Positions 34,924 to 41,920 of a stretch of 64,000 bases of DNA are shown here, one piece after another. The translations under genes were made by a program, and so were the position numbers. The notes beneath the pieces were generated by a model. That model worked only from the letters and a program-made list of their open reading frames with translations. It was not told the origin of the DNA and made no database searches. The stretch is from Larkinella rosea (GTDB taxonomy: Bacteria > Bacteroidota > Bacteroidia > Cytophagales > Spirosomataceae). The stretch lies in contig NZ_RQJO01000007.1 of the NCBI RefSeq assembly GCF_003858635.1, forward strand, positions 497,941 to 561,940, given 5' to 3'. Every line of letters begins with the position of its first letter. The stretch's first letter is position 1.

Positions 34924-35439
34924 TTACTCATATTGGATTGCCAAAATTTCCATGATTTCTTCCCCACCCACTGTCCGCAAGGTTACCACATCGCCAATTC
35001 GTTTTCCCTGCATGGCCCGGGCAATCGGGGCGGTGAAGGCGATAAGTCCCTGAGTAGCATCGGCTTCATCGACTCCAACCACCGTAAACCGGTGCTCAGT
35101 GCCCGCCGATTTACCCGCTTTAGTCTTCAAAACGACAGTAGCACCAAAGCGTATTTCATCCTGAGGATGTGAATCAACCACTTTTGCGTTCGAAATCCGC
35201 TGGTTAAGATTGGCGATTTTTCCGTTCAGCAATGCCAGTTCCCGGCTTCGTTCATTATCGTCACTTCCTTTAGATGTCTGACGGTAAGAGTGCTCCGTCT
35301 CCAGGTCGGCAAGTTCGTTGCGCAGCAGGGTGAGGCCCCGGGGTGTCACGTAATTAGGAACACCTGGAGGTAAGGGTGCCCGGGCCGGGATGACAACCGG
35401 CGCATCGGCGGTTTCATTTTTAAGGAATGCACTGCTCAT
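34924..35439 (-). CDS. GreA/GreB-family transcription elongation factor
   Basis: This is a 171-residue Gre-type factor, which binds RNA polymerase's secondary channel and rescues stalled complexes. The N-terminal part contains a coiled coil (about residues 50-95, LTLLRNELADLETEHSYRQ) where GreA holds its catalytic acids. The C-terminal FKBP-like domain ends GDVVTLRTVGGEEIMEILAI. The first 35 residues (LPPGVPNYVTPRG) resemble GreB-like proteins of this phylum. I chose ATG at 35439 rather than a TTG five codons earlier. The gene stands alone. Confidence 0.87.
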   Translation of the reverse strand: MSSAFLKNETADAPVVIPARAPLPPGVPNYVTPRGLTLLRNELADLETEHSYRQTSKGSDDNERSRELALLNGKIANLNQRISNAKVVDSHPQDEIRFGATVVLKTKAGKSAGTEHRFTVVGVDEADATQGLIAFTAPIARAMQGKRIGDVVTLRTVGGEEIMEILAIQYE

Positions 35440-35581
35440 CGTTAACTCGTTCAACCAAAACGACTTTGTTTACCTGGCAAAACACCCAGGAAGCTGAAAT
35501 GTTTTTAGGTTGGTTGAATACCAATTGTACCTGATCCGGCGCAGGTTGGCTGATCGGTCTAAATCCGTACCGACTAGGGGG

Positions 35582-36385
35582 TTACAGGGTAACCTTCCCA
35601 AAATCGGCATTGGTGTTCAATTCCACATAATACCCTTTGGTTCGATCGATTTCAACGGTAATTTGGGTGACCGTGAAGTCGTATACGTGTCCGCCTGACT
35701 TGAGGTCGTCGGAAAGATAGTGAAAGTGAAAACCGGGTACATTCACCTTCTCCATATACGTCGGAATCAGAAAACCGACAGCTACTCCGGTTGTATTGGT
35801 CAGGTTGAAAATGACCTGCGTTCTGGCCAGATGATCGTTCAGGGTCGGGTACGGTTTTTGGGCGGGTGCGGGCGCGCGGGTGGTCATTTTCGAAAATTGC
35901 CCTTTGAGCCGAATGGCGTAGATTTCGTTGACGGGAAGCGCGGCTGCAATTTTCTTCTGAACCTGATCGAGAGTCATGCCGGCCGTTTGAATGGTGAAGC
36001 TGGAGTCGGCTTTGAAGAATTTGACGAACGCCAGCGATGTACTATCACGATCGGATACTTCGGAAACTGTACCATTGGAACGAATCCGGTACATTTTTCC
36101 CTGATTGATCACCAACTCGCCATCGACCCGGTTGAAGGTGCCAACGCCAAAATCGCCGTGTTTTTTAACCTCTCCAAACGTCAGGTTACCGTCGAAAACG
36201 CCCGCCAGCAGCGCGTTGATGATCGAATACTGGTAGAGAAAATCACTGGGAGAGTTGTCGGTGGATGGCGGAGTTTCTTTGGTGGTGCAGCTTTGCGAGC
36301 AAAGGGAAAGAAAAAACGTACAGAGGTACCAACCAAAGCGCTTAACCCATCCGGTTTGCCGGAAGGCAGTTGTCAAATCAGGCAT
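35582..36385 (-). CDS. Acetolactate decarboxylase, lipoprotein-like form (copy 2)
   Basis: This is a 267-residue paralogue of the decarboxylase at 20306-21112, with the same block order: SDFLYQYSIINALLAG, GTFNRVDGE, RAPAPAQKPYP and the zinc ligands GFHFHYL plus GGH. The N-terminus is hydrophobic with Cys residues in SLCSQSC near residue 33, and the lipobox is less regular than in copy 1. It differs by a longer N-terminus and several insertions. Both copies are exported, which is unusual for acetoin synthesis since acetolactate is made in the cytoplasm. A hairpin GGTTAC/GTAACC overlaps its stop codon. Confidence 0.88.
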   Translation of the reverse strand: MPDLTTAFRQTGWVKRFGWYLCTFFLSLCSQSCTTKETPPSTDNSPSDFLYQYSIINALLAGVFDGNLTFGEVKKHGDFGVGTFNRVDGELVINQGKMYRIRSNGTVSEVSDRDSTSLAFVKFFKADSSFTIQTAGMTLDQVQKKIAAALPVNEIYAIRLKGQFSKMTTRAPAPAQKPYPTLNDHLARTQVIFNLTNTTGVAVGFLIPTYMEKVNVPGFHFHYLSDDLKSGGHVYDFTVTQITVEIDRTKGYYVELNTNADFGKVTL

Positions 36386-36461
36386 AACGGGAATAGAAGT
36401 GCGTAGTAAATCTGATTAGGAACGGGATTCAAACGGTTTCGCTCAAATCCCGTTCCACAAA

Positions 36462-38606
36462 TTACGAAACGCCTTTAAAGACTTCGGTTTCCACAAACGG
36501 TTGATTATAAAGTCGTTTGCCGGTGGCTTTGAAGATGGCGTTGGCAACGGCCGCGCCTGCCGGTGGGAGCGACGGTTCGCCCAAACCGGTCGGATCGATT
36601 TCATTTTTAACGAAATGCACGTCGATTTCCGGTACCTCATTCATTCGAATCAACTTGTAATCGTTGAAATTCTTCTGATCGGGAATCCCGTCTTTGAACG
36701 TAATGTTTCCGTACATCGCGTGCCCAATGCCGTCCACGATGCAACCACGCACCTGCTGCTGCGCCCCGCTCTGGTTGATCACCACGCCACAGTCGGCGGC
36801 TGAATACACTTTTTTGAGTACCGGTTTTCCTTTCTCCATCACCACTTCGCCGACCTGCGCGACGTAGGAACGGTGCGAGAAATAGACGCTAAAGCCCTGC
36901 GCCACGTTTTTGTTTTTGCCCCAGCCCGATTTTTCGGCGGCCAGTTCAATGACGCCCCGCATGCGATCGATGTCGTACGTGATCTTACCGGTCGGTTTTT
37001 GTTTGGCTTTGTCCAGTAATTCCAGCCGGAACTGCACCGGATCTTTTCCGGCAGTATGGGCCACTTCGTCCAGAAACGCCTGTTCGGCAAAGGCCAGAAA
37101 GTTGGTAATTGGCGCGCGCCAGGGCCCGGTAGTTATGGGCGATTTGTGGTCGACGCTATCGATGAGGAGGTTTTCAACGGCACCTGACGGGAAATTGTCT
37201 TCACGGGTGGCGTTTCCGGCGTTGATGCTGGCACCCCGCAGTTTATACCCGATCATATTTCCTTTATCGTCCAACGCGGCTTCGAAGCGGTAACGAACCG
37301 CCGGACGGTAAATGCCGCCGGTCATGTCGTCTTCGCGGGTCCACATCACCTTCACTGGCGCATTGACGGCTTTGGAAACCTGAACCGCTTCGATGGCGAA
37401 GTCGGTGTTCAGCCGTCGGCCAAAACCGCCCCCCATGCGGGTCAGTTCAAGGGTTACTTTTTCGGGTGGCAAGCCCAGCAACTTAGCCGCCTGATTGCGA
37501 GCCGATTCGGGAGTCTGGCTCGGCCCGGCGAGTTCTGCGCTGTCTGCCTTGACGTGGGCGAAGAAGTTCATCGGCTCCAGCGGATTATGAGGCAGGAACG
37601 GGCACTGGTACTCCGCTTTAACGACCTTAGCTGCGTTTTTAAAGGCGGTTTCTACGTCGCCGTCTTTCCGTCGCACCGTCGCGTTCGGGCTGTCCAGCAT
37701 TTCTTTGAAGATGCGGTTGTGGTCGGACGTACTTTCCAGATTGCCGTCTTTTTCCCATTCAATCTTGAGCGCATCTTTTGCCTTTTTGACCTGCCAGGTT
37801 GATTTGCCGACAACGGCCACGCTGTTGTTGATCGTCACGACGTGAAGAATTCCCGGCATGGCTTTGGCCGCGGCCGAATCGACCGACTTGATTTTGTAGC
37901 CAAAAGCCGGGCGTTGCAGCATTCCGATCAACATGCCTTCGCGGTGAAAATCCAGACCGAAAAGCGGTTTTCCGGTTACTATTTTAGGATTGTCAACGTT
38001 CCTGATCGTTTGACCGATCAGGCTGAAATCCTTGATTTCTTTCAGTTTCACGTCCGTCGGAACCGGAATCGTGGCGGCATCGTTGGCCAACTCGCCGTAG
38101 CTAAGTTTGCGTTTACTGGCCGTGTGCATCACGTAACCTTTTTGCGTCGAACAATCGGTGGGCGACACGCTCCAGCGTTTGGCGGCTGCATCGATCAGCA
38201 TGTGCCGGGCGGTGGCTCCGGCCACGCGCAGGCGTTTCCACGAATGCGGAATGGAACCACTGCCCCCGGCCACCTGCCGTTCAAATTTTTTGGTATCGAG
38301 CGGTGCCTGCTCCACCACGACGTTCTTCCAGTCGGCGTCGAGTTCTTCCGCAACAATGATCGGAAAGGCGGTTTTGATGCCCTGCCCAACTTCCGGATTG
38401 GGCGACAAAATGGTAATAATGCCCTGCGGATTGATGGACAAATAGCTGTTGAAGTCCACACCGGGCGCGGCCGAAGCCGCATTCACCAGAACGGTTGGCT
38501 CAGCCGCTTCCGCTTCCGTCCAGTTGAAGCCCAGCATCAGGCCCCCGCCGGTGGCGGCCGCAAGTTTCAGAAAATTCCGGCGGTTATGATTGAGTAGTTT
38601 GGTCAT
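36462..38606 (-). CDS. iorB: Molybdopterin-binding subunit of an isoquinoline-oxidoreductase-type dehydrogenase
   Basis: This is a 714-residue large subunit of a xanthine-dehydrogenase-family enzyme of the IorB type, which hydroxylates aldehydes or N-heterocycles using molybdenum cofactor. The N-terminus carries a Tat signal (NRRNFLKLAAATGGG, residues 9-23), so the enzyme works in the periplasm. MGGGFGRR near residue 393 is the typical molybdopterin loop and the C-terminal GLGEPSLPPAGAAVANAI carries the conserved Glu. The 2Fe-2S subunit gene iorA is upstream on the same strand, separated by a hairpin of the GGCTGACG set. No cytochrome partner is visible. Confidence 0.93.
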   Translation of the reverse strand: MTKLLNHNRRNFLKLAAATGGGLMLGFNWTEAEAAEPTVLVNAASAAPGVDFNSYLSINPQGIITILSPNPEVGQGIKTAFPIIVAEELDADWKNVVVEQAPLDTKKFERQVAGGSGSIPHSWKRLRVAGATARHMLIDAAAKRWSVSPTDCSTQKGYVMHTASKRKLSYGELANDAATIPVPTDVKLKEIKDFSLIGQTIRNVDNPKIVTGKPLFGLDFHREGMLIGMLQRPAFGYKIKSVDSAAAKAMPGILHVVTINNSVAVVGKSTWQVKKAKDALKIEWEKDGNLESTSDHNRIFKEMLDSPNATVRRKDGDVETAFKNAAKVVKAEYQCPFLPHNPLEPMNFFAHVKADSAELAGPSQTPESARNQAAKLLGLPPEKVTLELTRMGGGFGRRLNTDFAIEAVQVSKAVNAPVKVMWTREDDMTGGIYRPAVRYRFEAALDDKGNMIGYKLRGASINAGNATREDNFPSGAVENLLIDSVDHKSPITTGPWRAPITNFLAFAEQAFLDEVAHTAGKDPVQFRLELLDKAKQKPTGKITYDIDRMRGVIELAAEKSGWGKNKNVAQGFSVYFSHRSYVAQVGEVVMEKGKPVLKKVYSAADCGVVINQSGAQQQVRGCIVDGIGHAMYGNITFKDGIPDQKNFNDYKLIRMNEVPEIDVHFVKNEIDPTGLGEPSLPPAGAAVANAIFKATGKRLYNQPFVETEVFKGVS

Positions 38607-38625
38607 GTCGGTTAAAGGTTTTTTT

Positions 38626-38716
38626 GGTTTACGGTATTCGGTGGCTGACGCATTGCAAATGAAGAATTAACAATGAATGTAATGTGTCAGCTAGCGTAAA
38701 CCGAATACCGTAAACC
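38626..38716. repeat. Hairpin with GGCTGACGC core between iorA and iorB
   Basis: Perfect 17-base outer arms lie at 38626-38642 and 38700-38716. The inner GGCTGACGC (38643-38651) pairs imperfectly with GTGTCAGC around 38685-38691. The arms are GTTTACGG-type words. The hairpin lies inside the iorA-iorB transcript on the minus strand, so it may adjust the relative expression of the two subunits instead of ending transcription. Confidence 0.8.
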
Positions 38717-38722
38717 GGTAAA

Positions 38723-39181
38723 CTATTTTTTTGTCGCAGCTACTTTCACGGCTTCCCTGATACGGTGGTAGGTGCCGCAGCGGCAGAGATTACCCGACAT
38801 CGTGGCTTCGATTTCGGCATCGGTTGGGTTGGGTTTGCGTTTGAGCAGAGCGGCCGCCGTCATGATCTGGCCGGCCTGGCAATACCCGCACTGGGCCACA
38901 TCGACCTCGTCCCAGGCTTTTTGAACCGGGTGATCGCCATTTTTTGACAAGCCTTCGATCGTCGTAACTTTGGAAGCACCGACGGCAGAAACCGGTAACA
39001 TGCAGGAGCGCGTGGCTTCGCCATTCAGGTGGACGGTGCAGGCTCCGCATTGGGCAATTCCGCAGCCGTATTTGGTGCCGTACAACCCGAGGTTATCGCG
39101 CAGAACCCAGAGTAGCGGGGTGTCGGCTTCGGCTTCGGTCTGGTAGCTTTTGCCGTTGATGAGCAGTTTATACAAGGCCAT
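38723..39181 (-). CDS. iorA: 2Fe-2S subunit of an isoquinoline-oxidoreductase-type dehydrogenase
   Basis: This is a 152-residue iron-sulfur subunit that passes electrons from the molybdenum subunit. The first cluster site is [13 protein letters not shown], with a fourth Cys in RSCM near residue 60. The second is the pair QCGYCQAGQ and [10 protein letters not shown] in the C-terminal half, as in xanthine-dehydrogenase small subunits. It has no signal of its own and is expected to be exported with the Tat-carrying IorB. I chose ATG at 39181; an upstream TTG would add 10 residues. iorB follows downstream. Confidence 0.94.
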   Translation of the reverse strand: MALYKLLINGKSYQTEAEADTPLLWVLRDNLGLYGTKYGCGIAQCGACTVHLNGEATRSCMLPVSAVGASKVTTIEGLSKNGDHPVQKAWDEVDVAQCGYCQAGQIMTAAALLKRKPNPTDAEIEATMSGNLCRCGTYHRIREAVKVAATKK

Positions 39182-39287
39182 AGTGAAGAAGTGAGTTTGG
39201 AATGGAAGCAAATTACAAAAATTAACTGCTTTCGATGCAGAATTAAATCGGATTTGTGCAGATTAGAGGCAGTGAAGTAGTTATCGC

Positions 39288-39758
39288 ATGATGAATCAAT
39301 TTTCGCACAAACGAACCACCGCGGCAGATCCGGATTTCCTTTCGCTTATCGCGCAACTGGATCAGGACCTGCGGGGGCGTTACCAACCCTATCAGGCTTT
39401 CTACGACGGGTTCAACAAAGTGGATGATTCGGCCCGGGTCGTCGTGATTTTGGAAAATGAAAAACCGGTAGGCTGCGGTTGTTTCCGGCCGACGGACGAT
39501 CCCTTGTGCGTCGAAATCAAACGGATGTTTGTGGCCCACGACCACCGGCGACAAGGCATTGCCGAACGGGTTTTACGGGAGCTGGAAAACTGGGCCTTGG
39601 AAGAACGCTATCCTTTTGCGCGGCTGGAAACCGGTAACATGCAATTGGAAGCGGTTGGGCTTTACCTGAAATCCGGCTACCAGCGCATTGAAAATTACGG
39701 CCCCTATGCAGGGATGAGTACCAGTATTTGTATGGAAAAGAGGCTGGTTTTTAGTTAA
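39288..39758 (+). CDS. GNAT-family N-acetyltransferase
   Basis: This is a 156-residue acetyltransferase with the acetyl-CoA loop DHRRQGIAERVL near residue 90. The family's terminal pattern is also present: ARLETGNMQLEAVGLYLKSG in the second half. Substrates of such small GNAT enzymes range from antibiotics to amino acids, and nothing here decides among them. It is divergent from iorA and is followed by the REPIN-like hairpin at 39765-39871. A second in-frame ATG lies at 39291, so the exact start is uncertain by one codon. Confidence 0.9.
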   Translation: MMNQFSHKRTTAADPDFLSLIAQLDQDLRGRYQPYQAFYDGFNKVDDSARVVVILENEKPVGCGCFRPTDDPLCVEIKRMFVAHDHRRQGIAERVLRELENWALEERYPFARLETGNMQLEAVGLYLKSGYQRIENYGPYAGMSTSICMEKRLVFS

Positions 39759-39764
39759 ATTTTT

Positions 39765-39871
39765 GGTGCCGTTCGTACCCACGGACTTTAGTCCGTGATA
39801 TCTGGCACAACTTCAATAATCTGAAAGGATTGGCATCTTACGGACTTTAGTCCGTGGGTACGAATGGCACC
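39765..39871. repeat. REPIN-like double palindrome
   Basis: The left arm 39765-39796 and right arm 39840-39871 are 32 bases each and inverted with three mismatches. Each arm ends in ACGGACTTTAGTCCGT, itself a palindrome. The whole is a pair of REP sequences in inverted order, the form called a REPIN. REP elements of this kind are spread by RAYT (TnpA-REP) transposases, but no such gene is in the window. It lies downstream of the GNAT gene and only 17 bases before the MpaB-type start. Confidence 0.8.
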
Positions 39872-39888
39872 GAAAACCGTTTTTACCG

Positions 39889-40785
39889 ATGAGCGATATA
39901 GTGTATAAACGAGTAGCCGGGGTGTTCCGTAATCCGGCGGTTCGGCGGGAGTTGCAGCAACTGGACCCGGAACGGGATTACCAGCGGATGGTGCAGTTGC
40001 TGGTGGGCTACGAATTTCCGTTTGATGTGACGCGCGCGCTCGAACTGGCGTTGTTTCACACCTACGCCAGTCCGCGAACCTCGGCGTTGTTGATGCGGAC
40101 GGGCGAGTTCGAGCGGCACGGCCAGAAGCGGTACGACGACACGAGTATTTTGATTGCGTGGTTCATGCAATACGGTCTGGACACGGAAACCGGCCAGCGG
40201 GCCATCACGCACATGAACCGCATTCACGGTTTTTACCAGATTGAGAATGAGGACTTTTTGATGGTGTTGTCTACTTTCATTTTCTATCCCATCCACTGGA
40301 TCAATCGCTACGGCTGGCGAAAACTGACGCCGGGCGAGGAGCGGGCCTTCTTTCTCTTTTTCCGGGAAGTGGGGCAGCTGATGAACCTGACGAACATCCC
40401 ACCGACGCTCGAAGACTTACGGACGTTTACGGACAAGTACGAAGCGGAACATTTCCGGTATGCCGAGAGCAACCGGCGAATCGCCGACGCAACGGTTCGG
40501 ATTGTGGAAGGCTGGTTTCCAAAACCGCTGCGGTTTGCGGTGCAACCGGTTTTTGCAGCCTTGATCAACGACAAACTCCGGGAAGCATTCGGCTATCAAA
40601 AACCGGCGGCCTGGTTCTGCGGACTGCTGGAAGGCTCGTTTTGGCTCCGGAAATGGCCTTTGCGCTGGATCACCTTTAAACCGTATCCGACGCTGGTGGA
40701 AAACACCGGACACCGCAGTTACAAAACCGGTCTGCCCGCCGTGGAGGAATTGGGACCAACCAGGCTGATTTCCAAAAAACAGTGA
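39889..40785 (+). CDS. MpaB/DUF2236-family oxygenase-like protein
   Basis: This is a 298-residue protein of the MpaB (DUF2236) family, which binds haem and carries out oxygenase reactions such as mycophenolic acid or latex oxidation in characterised members. The stretch HMNRIHGFYQIENEDFL and the helix-rich plan with several His residues fit. There is no signal peptide and no obvious membrane segment. A REPIN-like element immediately precedes the start and may lie in the leader. The substrate is unknown. Confidence 0.82.
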   Translation: MSDIVYKRVAGVFRNPAVRRELQQLDPERDYQRMVQLLVGYEFPFDVTRALELALFHTYASPRTSALLMRTGEFERHGQKRYDDTSILIAWFMQYGLDTETGQRAITHMNRIHGFYQIENEDFLMVLSTFIFYPIHWINRYGWRKLTPGEERAFFLFFREVGQLMNLTNIPPTLEDLRTFTDKYEAEHFRYAESNRRIADATVRIVEGWFPKPLRFAVQPVFAALINDKLREAFGYQKPAAWFCGLLEGSFWLRKWPLRWITFKPYPTLVENTGHRSYKTGLPAVEELGPTRLISKKQ

Positions 40786-40854
40786 CTACTGGAGTGTGAG
40801 TAGACTCAAGGCGGTTTTTTCTTATGGCAGCGTCCCCTTTAAGTTTCATAACAC

Positions 40855-41838
40855 ATGGCATCGTTCTTTCATAAGTTATTTCGCGGAATCAAGCAGAGAA
40901 AAAAAGAGGTTAGCGGAGTCTCTCTGCTAACCTCCGCTAACCTCCGCTTAGCTCTGCGATATAGCCTTTTTTCACTCGTTTTCCACCCCGCTTTTGCCCA
41001 GAAGAAGGACCCCAATAAAGAAGAATGGATTTCGCTTTTTAACGGGAAAGACCTGAGTGGCTGGGATATCAAAGTGGCCGGTGAAGACCTGAATGTCAAC
41101 TACAAAAATACGTTTCGGGCAGAAGACGGCATGATTCGGATCATGTACGACCAGTACAAAACGTTCGATAACAAATACGGCCACATCTATTACAAAGACC
41201 CGTATTCCTATTACATTTTGAAATTCGACTACCGGTTTCTGGGTGATCAGGTGCCGGGTGGCGCGTCCTGGAACGTGCGCAACAGCGGAGTCATGATCCA
41301 TTCCCAATCAGCAAAAAGTTTGACCAAAGACCAGGATTTTCCGATTTCGCTGGAGATTCAGACGCTGGGCGGTTTGGGTAAGGGCGTGCGCCATACGGCC
41401 AATCTTTGCACACCCGGGACCATCGTCGAAATGGGTGGAAAAGTGATTCCAGATCACTGCATCGATTCGCAATCGAAAACCTACGACGGCGATCAGTGGG
41501 TGAGTGTAACGGCTGTCGTGCTGGGCGACTCCATCATCCACCACATCATCGAAGGGGATACGGTTTTGACGTACGAGAAGACGAAAGTGGGGGGCGGTTA
41601 CATCAGCAAGCAGAACGATTTTGCCTCCGGCCACGTCGGAAACCCGGATTATTGGCTGAAACGCGACAACACGCCCCTGAAGGAAGGTTACATCGCCCTG
41701 CAAAGCGAAAGCCACGCCATCGACTTCAAAAACATCGAACTCCTGAATCTCAAAGGCTGCATGGTGCCAGGTGCCCTGAACTACAAGTCGTACTATCGGG
41801 TAGCGGATAACTCGAAATGTGAGTTTAAGAAGAGGTAA
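40855..41838 (+). CDS. DUF1080 (3-keto-disaccharide hydrolase) protein with a repeat-derived N-terminus
   Basis: This is a 327-residue protein with a DUF1080 domain from WISLFNGKDLSGWDIKV (about residue 58) to the C-terminus, the concanavalin-like fold of 3-keto-glucoside hydrolases. The first 45 residues are unusual. Bases 40882-40959 are a copy of the CGGAGTTAAGC-type intergenic hairpin but are read in frame as FRGIKQRKKEVSGV and onward. The hydrophobic end SLFSLVFHPAFAQ then forms the signal cleavage region. No alternative ATG, GTG or TTG lies in frame after the hairpin. A GMC dehydrogenase and small subunit for 3-keto-sugar formation are at 55111-57589. Confidence 0.82.
   Translation: MASFFHKLFRGIKQRKKEVSGVSLLTSANLRLALRYSLFSLVFHPAFAQKKDPNKEEWISLFNGKDLSGWDIKVAGEDLNVNYKNTFRAEDGMIRIMYDQYKTFDNKYGHIYYKDPYSYYILKFDYRFLGDQVPGGASWNVRNSGVMIHSQSAKSLTKDQDFPISLEIQTLGGLGKGVRHTANLCTPGTIVEMGGKVIPDHCIDSQSKTYDGDQWVSVTAVVLGDSIIHHIIEGDTVLTYEKTKVGGGYISKQNDFASGHVGNPDYWLKRDNTPLKEGYIALQSESHAIDFKNIELLNLKGCMVPGALNYKSYYRVADNSKCEFKKR
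40882..40959. repeat. CGGAGTTAAGC-type hairpin inside the DUF1080 signal region
   Basis: The segment has the words GAGGTTAGCGGAG and CTCCGCTAACCTC in opposite orientation, with CGCGG at the outer left and CTCTGCG at the outer right. It ends in GCGATATAGC, the same tail that follows the hairpin at 25174. Unlike its relatives it lies within a reading frame, about 27 bases after the start codon. It appears to be an insertion that kept the frame and now encodes the basic n-region of the signal peptide. Confidence 0.75.
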
Positions 41839-41847
41839 AGAGTTAGC

Positions 41848-41900
41848 GCGGAGTAAAAAAGAGTTAAGCAGAGACTCCGTTTAACTCTTTTTTACTCCGC
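41848..41900. repeat. Perfect 20-base-arm hairpin of the CGGAGTTAAGC type
   Basis: GCGGAGTAAAAAAGAGTTAA at 41848-41867 pairs perfectly with 41881-41900 around a 13-base loop, and further CTCAACTCCGCG follows to 41911. It stands between the convergent DUF1080 and permease genes, ten bases from each, and can act as a bidirectional terminator. It is the cleanest member of its set, and a related copy lies 1 kb away inside the DUF1080 gene. Confidence 0.85.
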
Positions 41901-41920
41901 TCAACTCCGCGAAACCTTTT

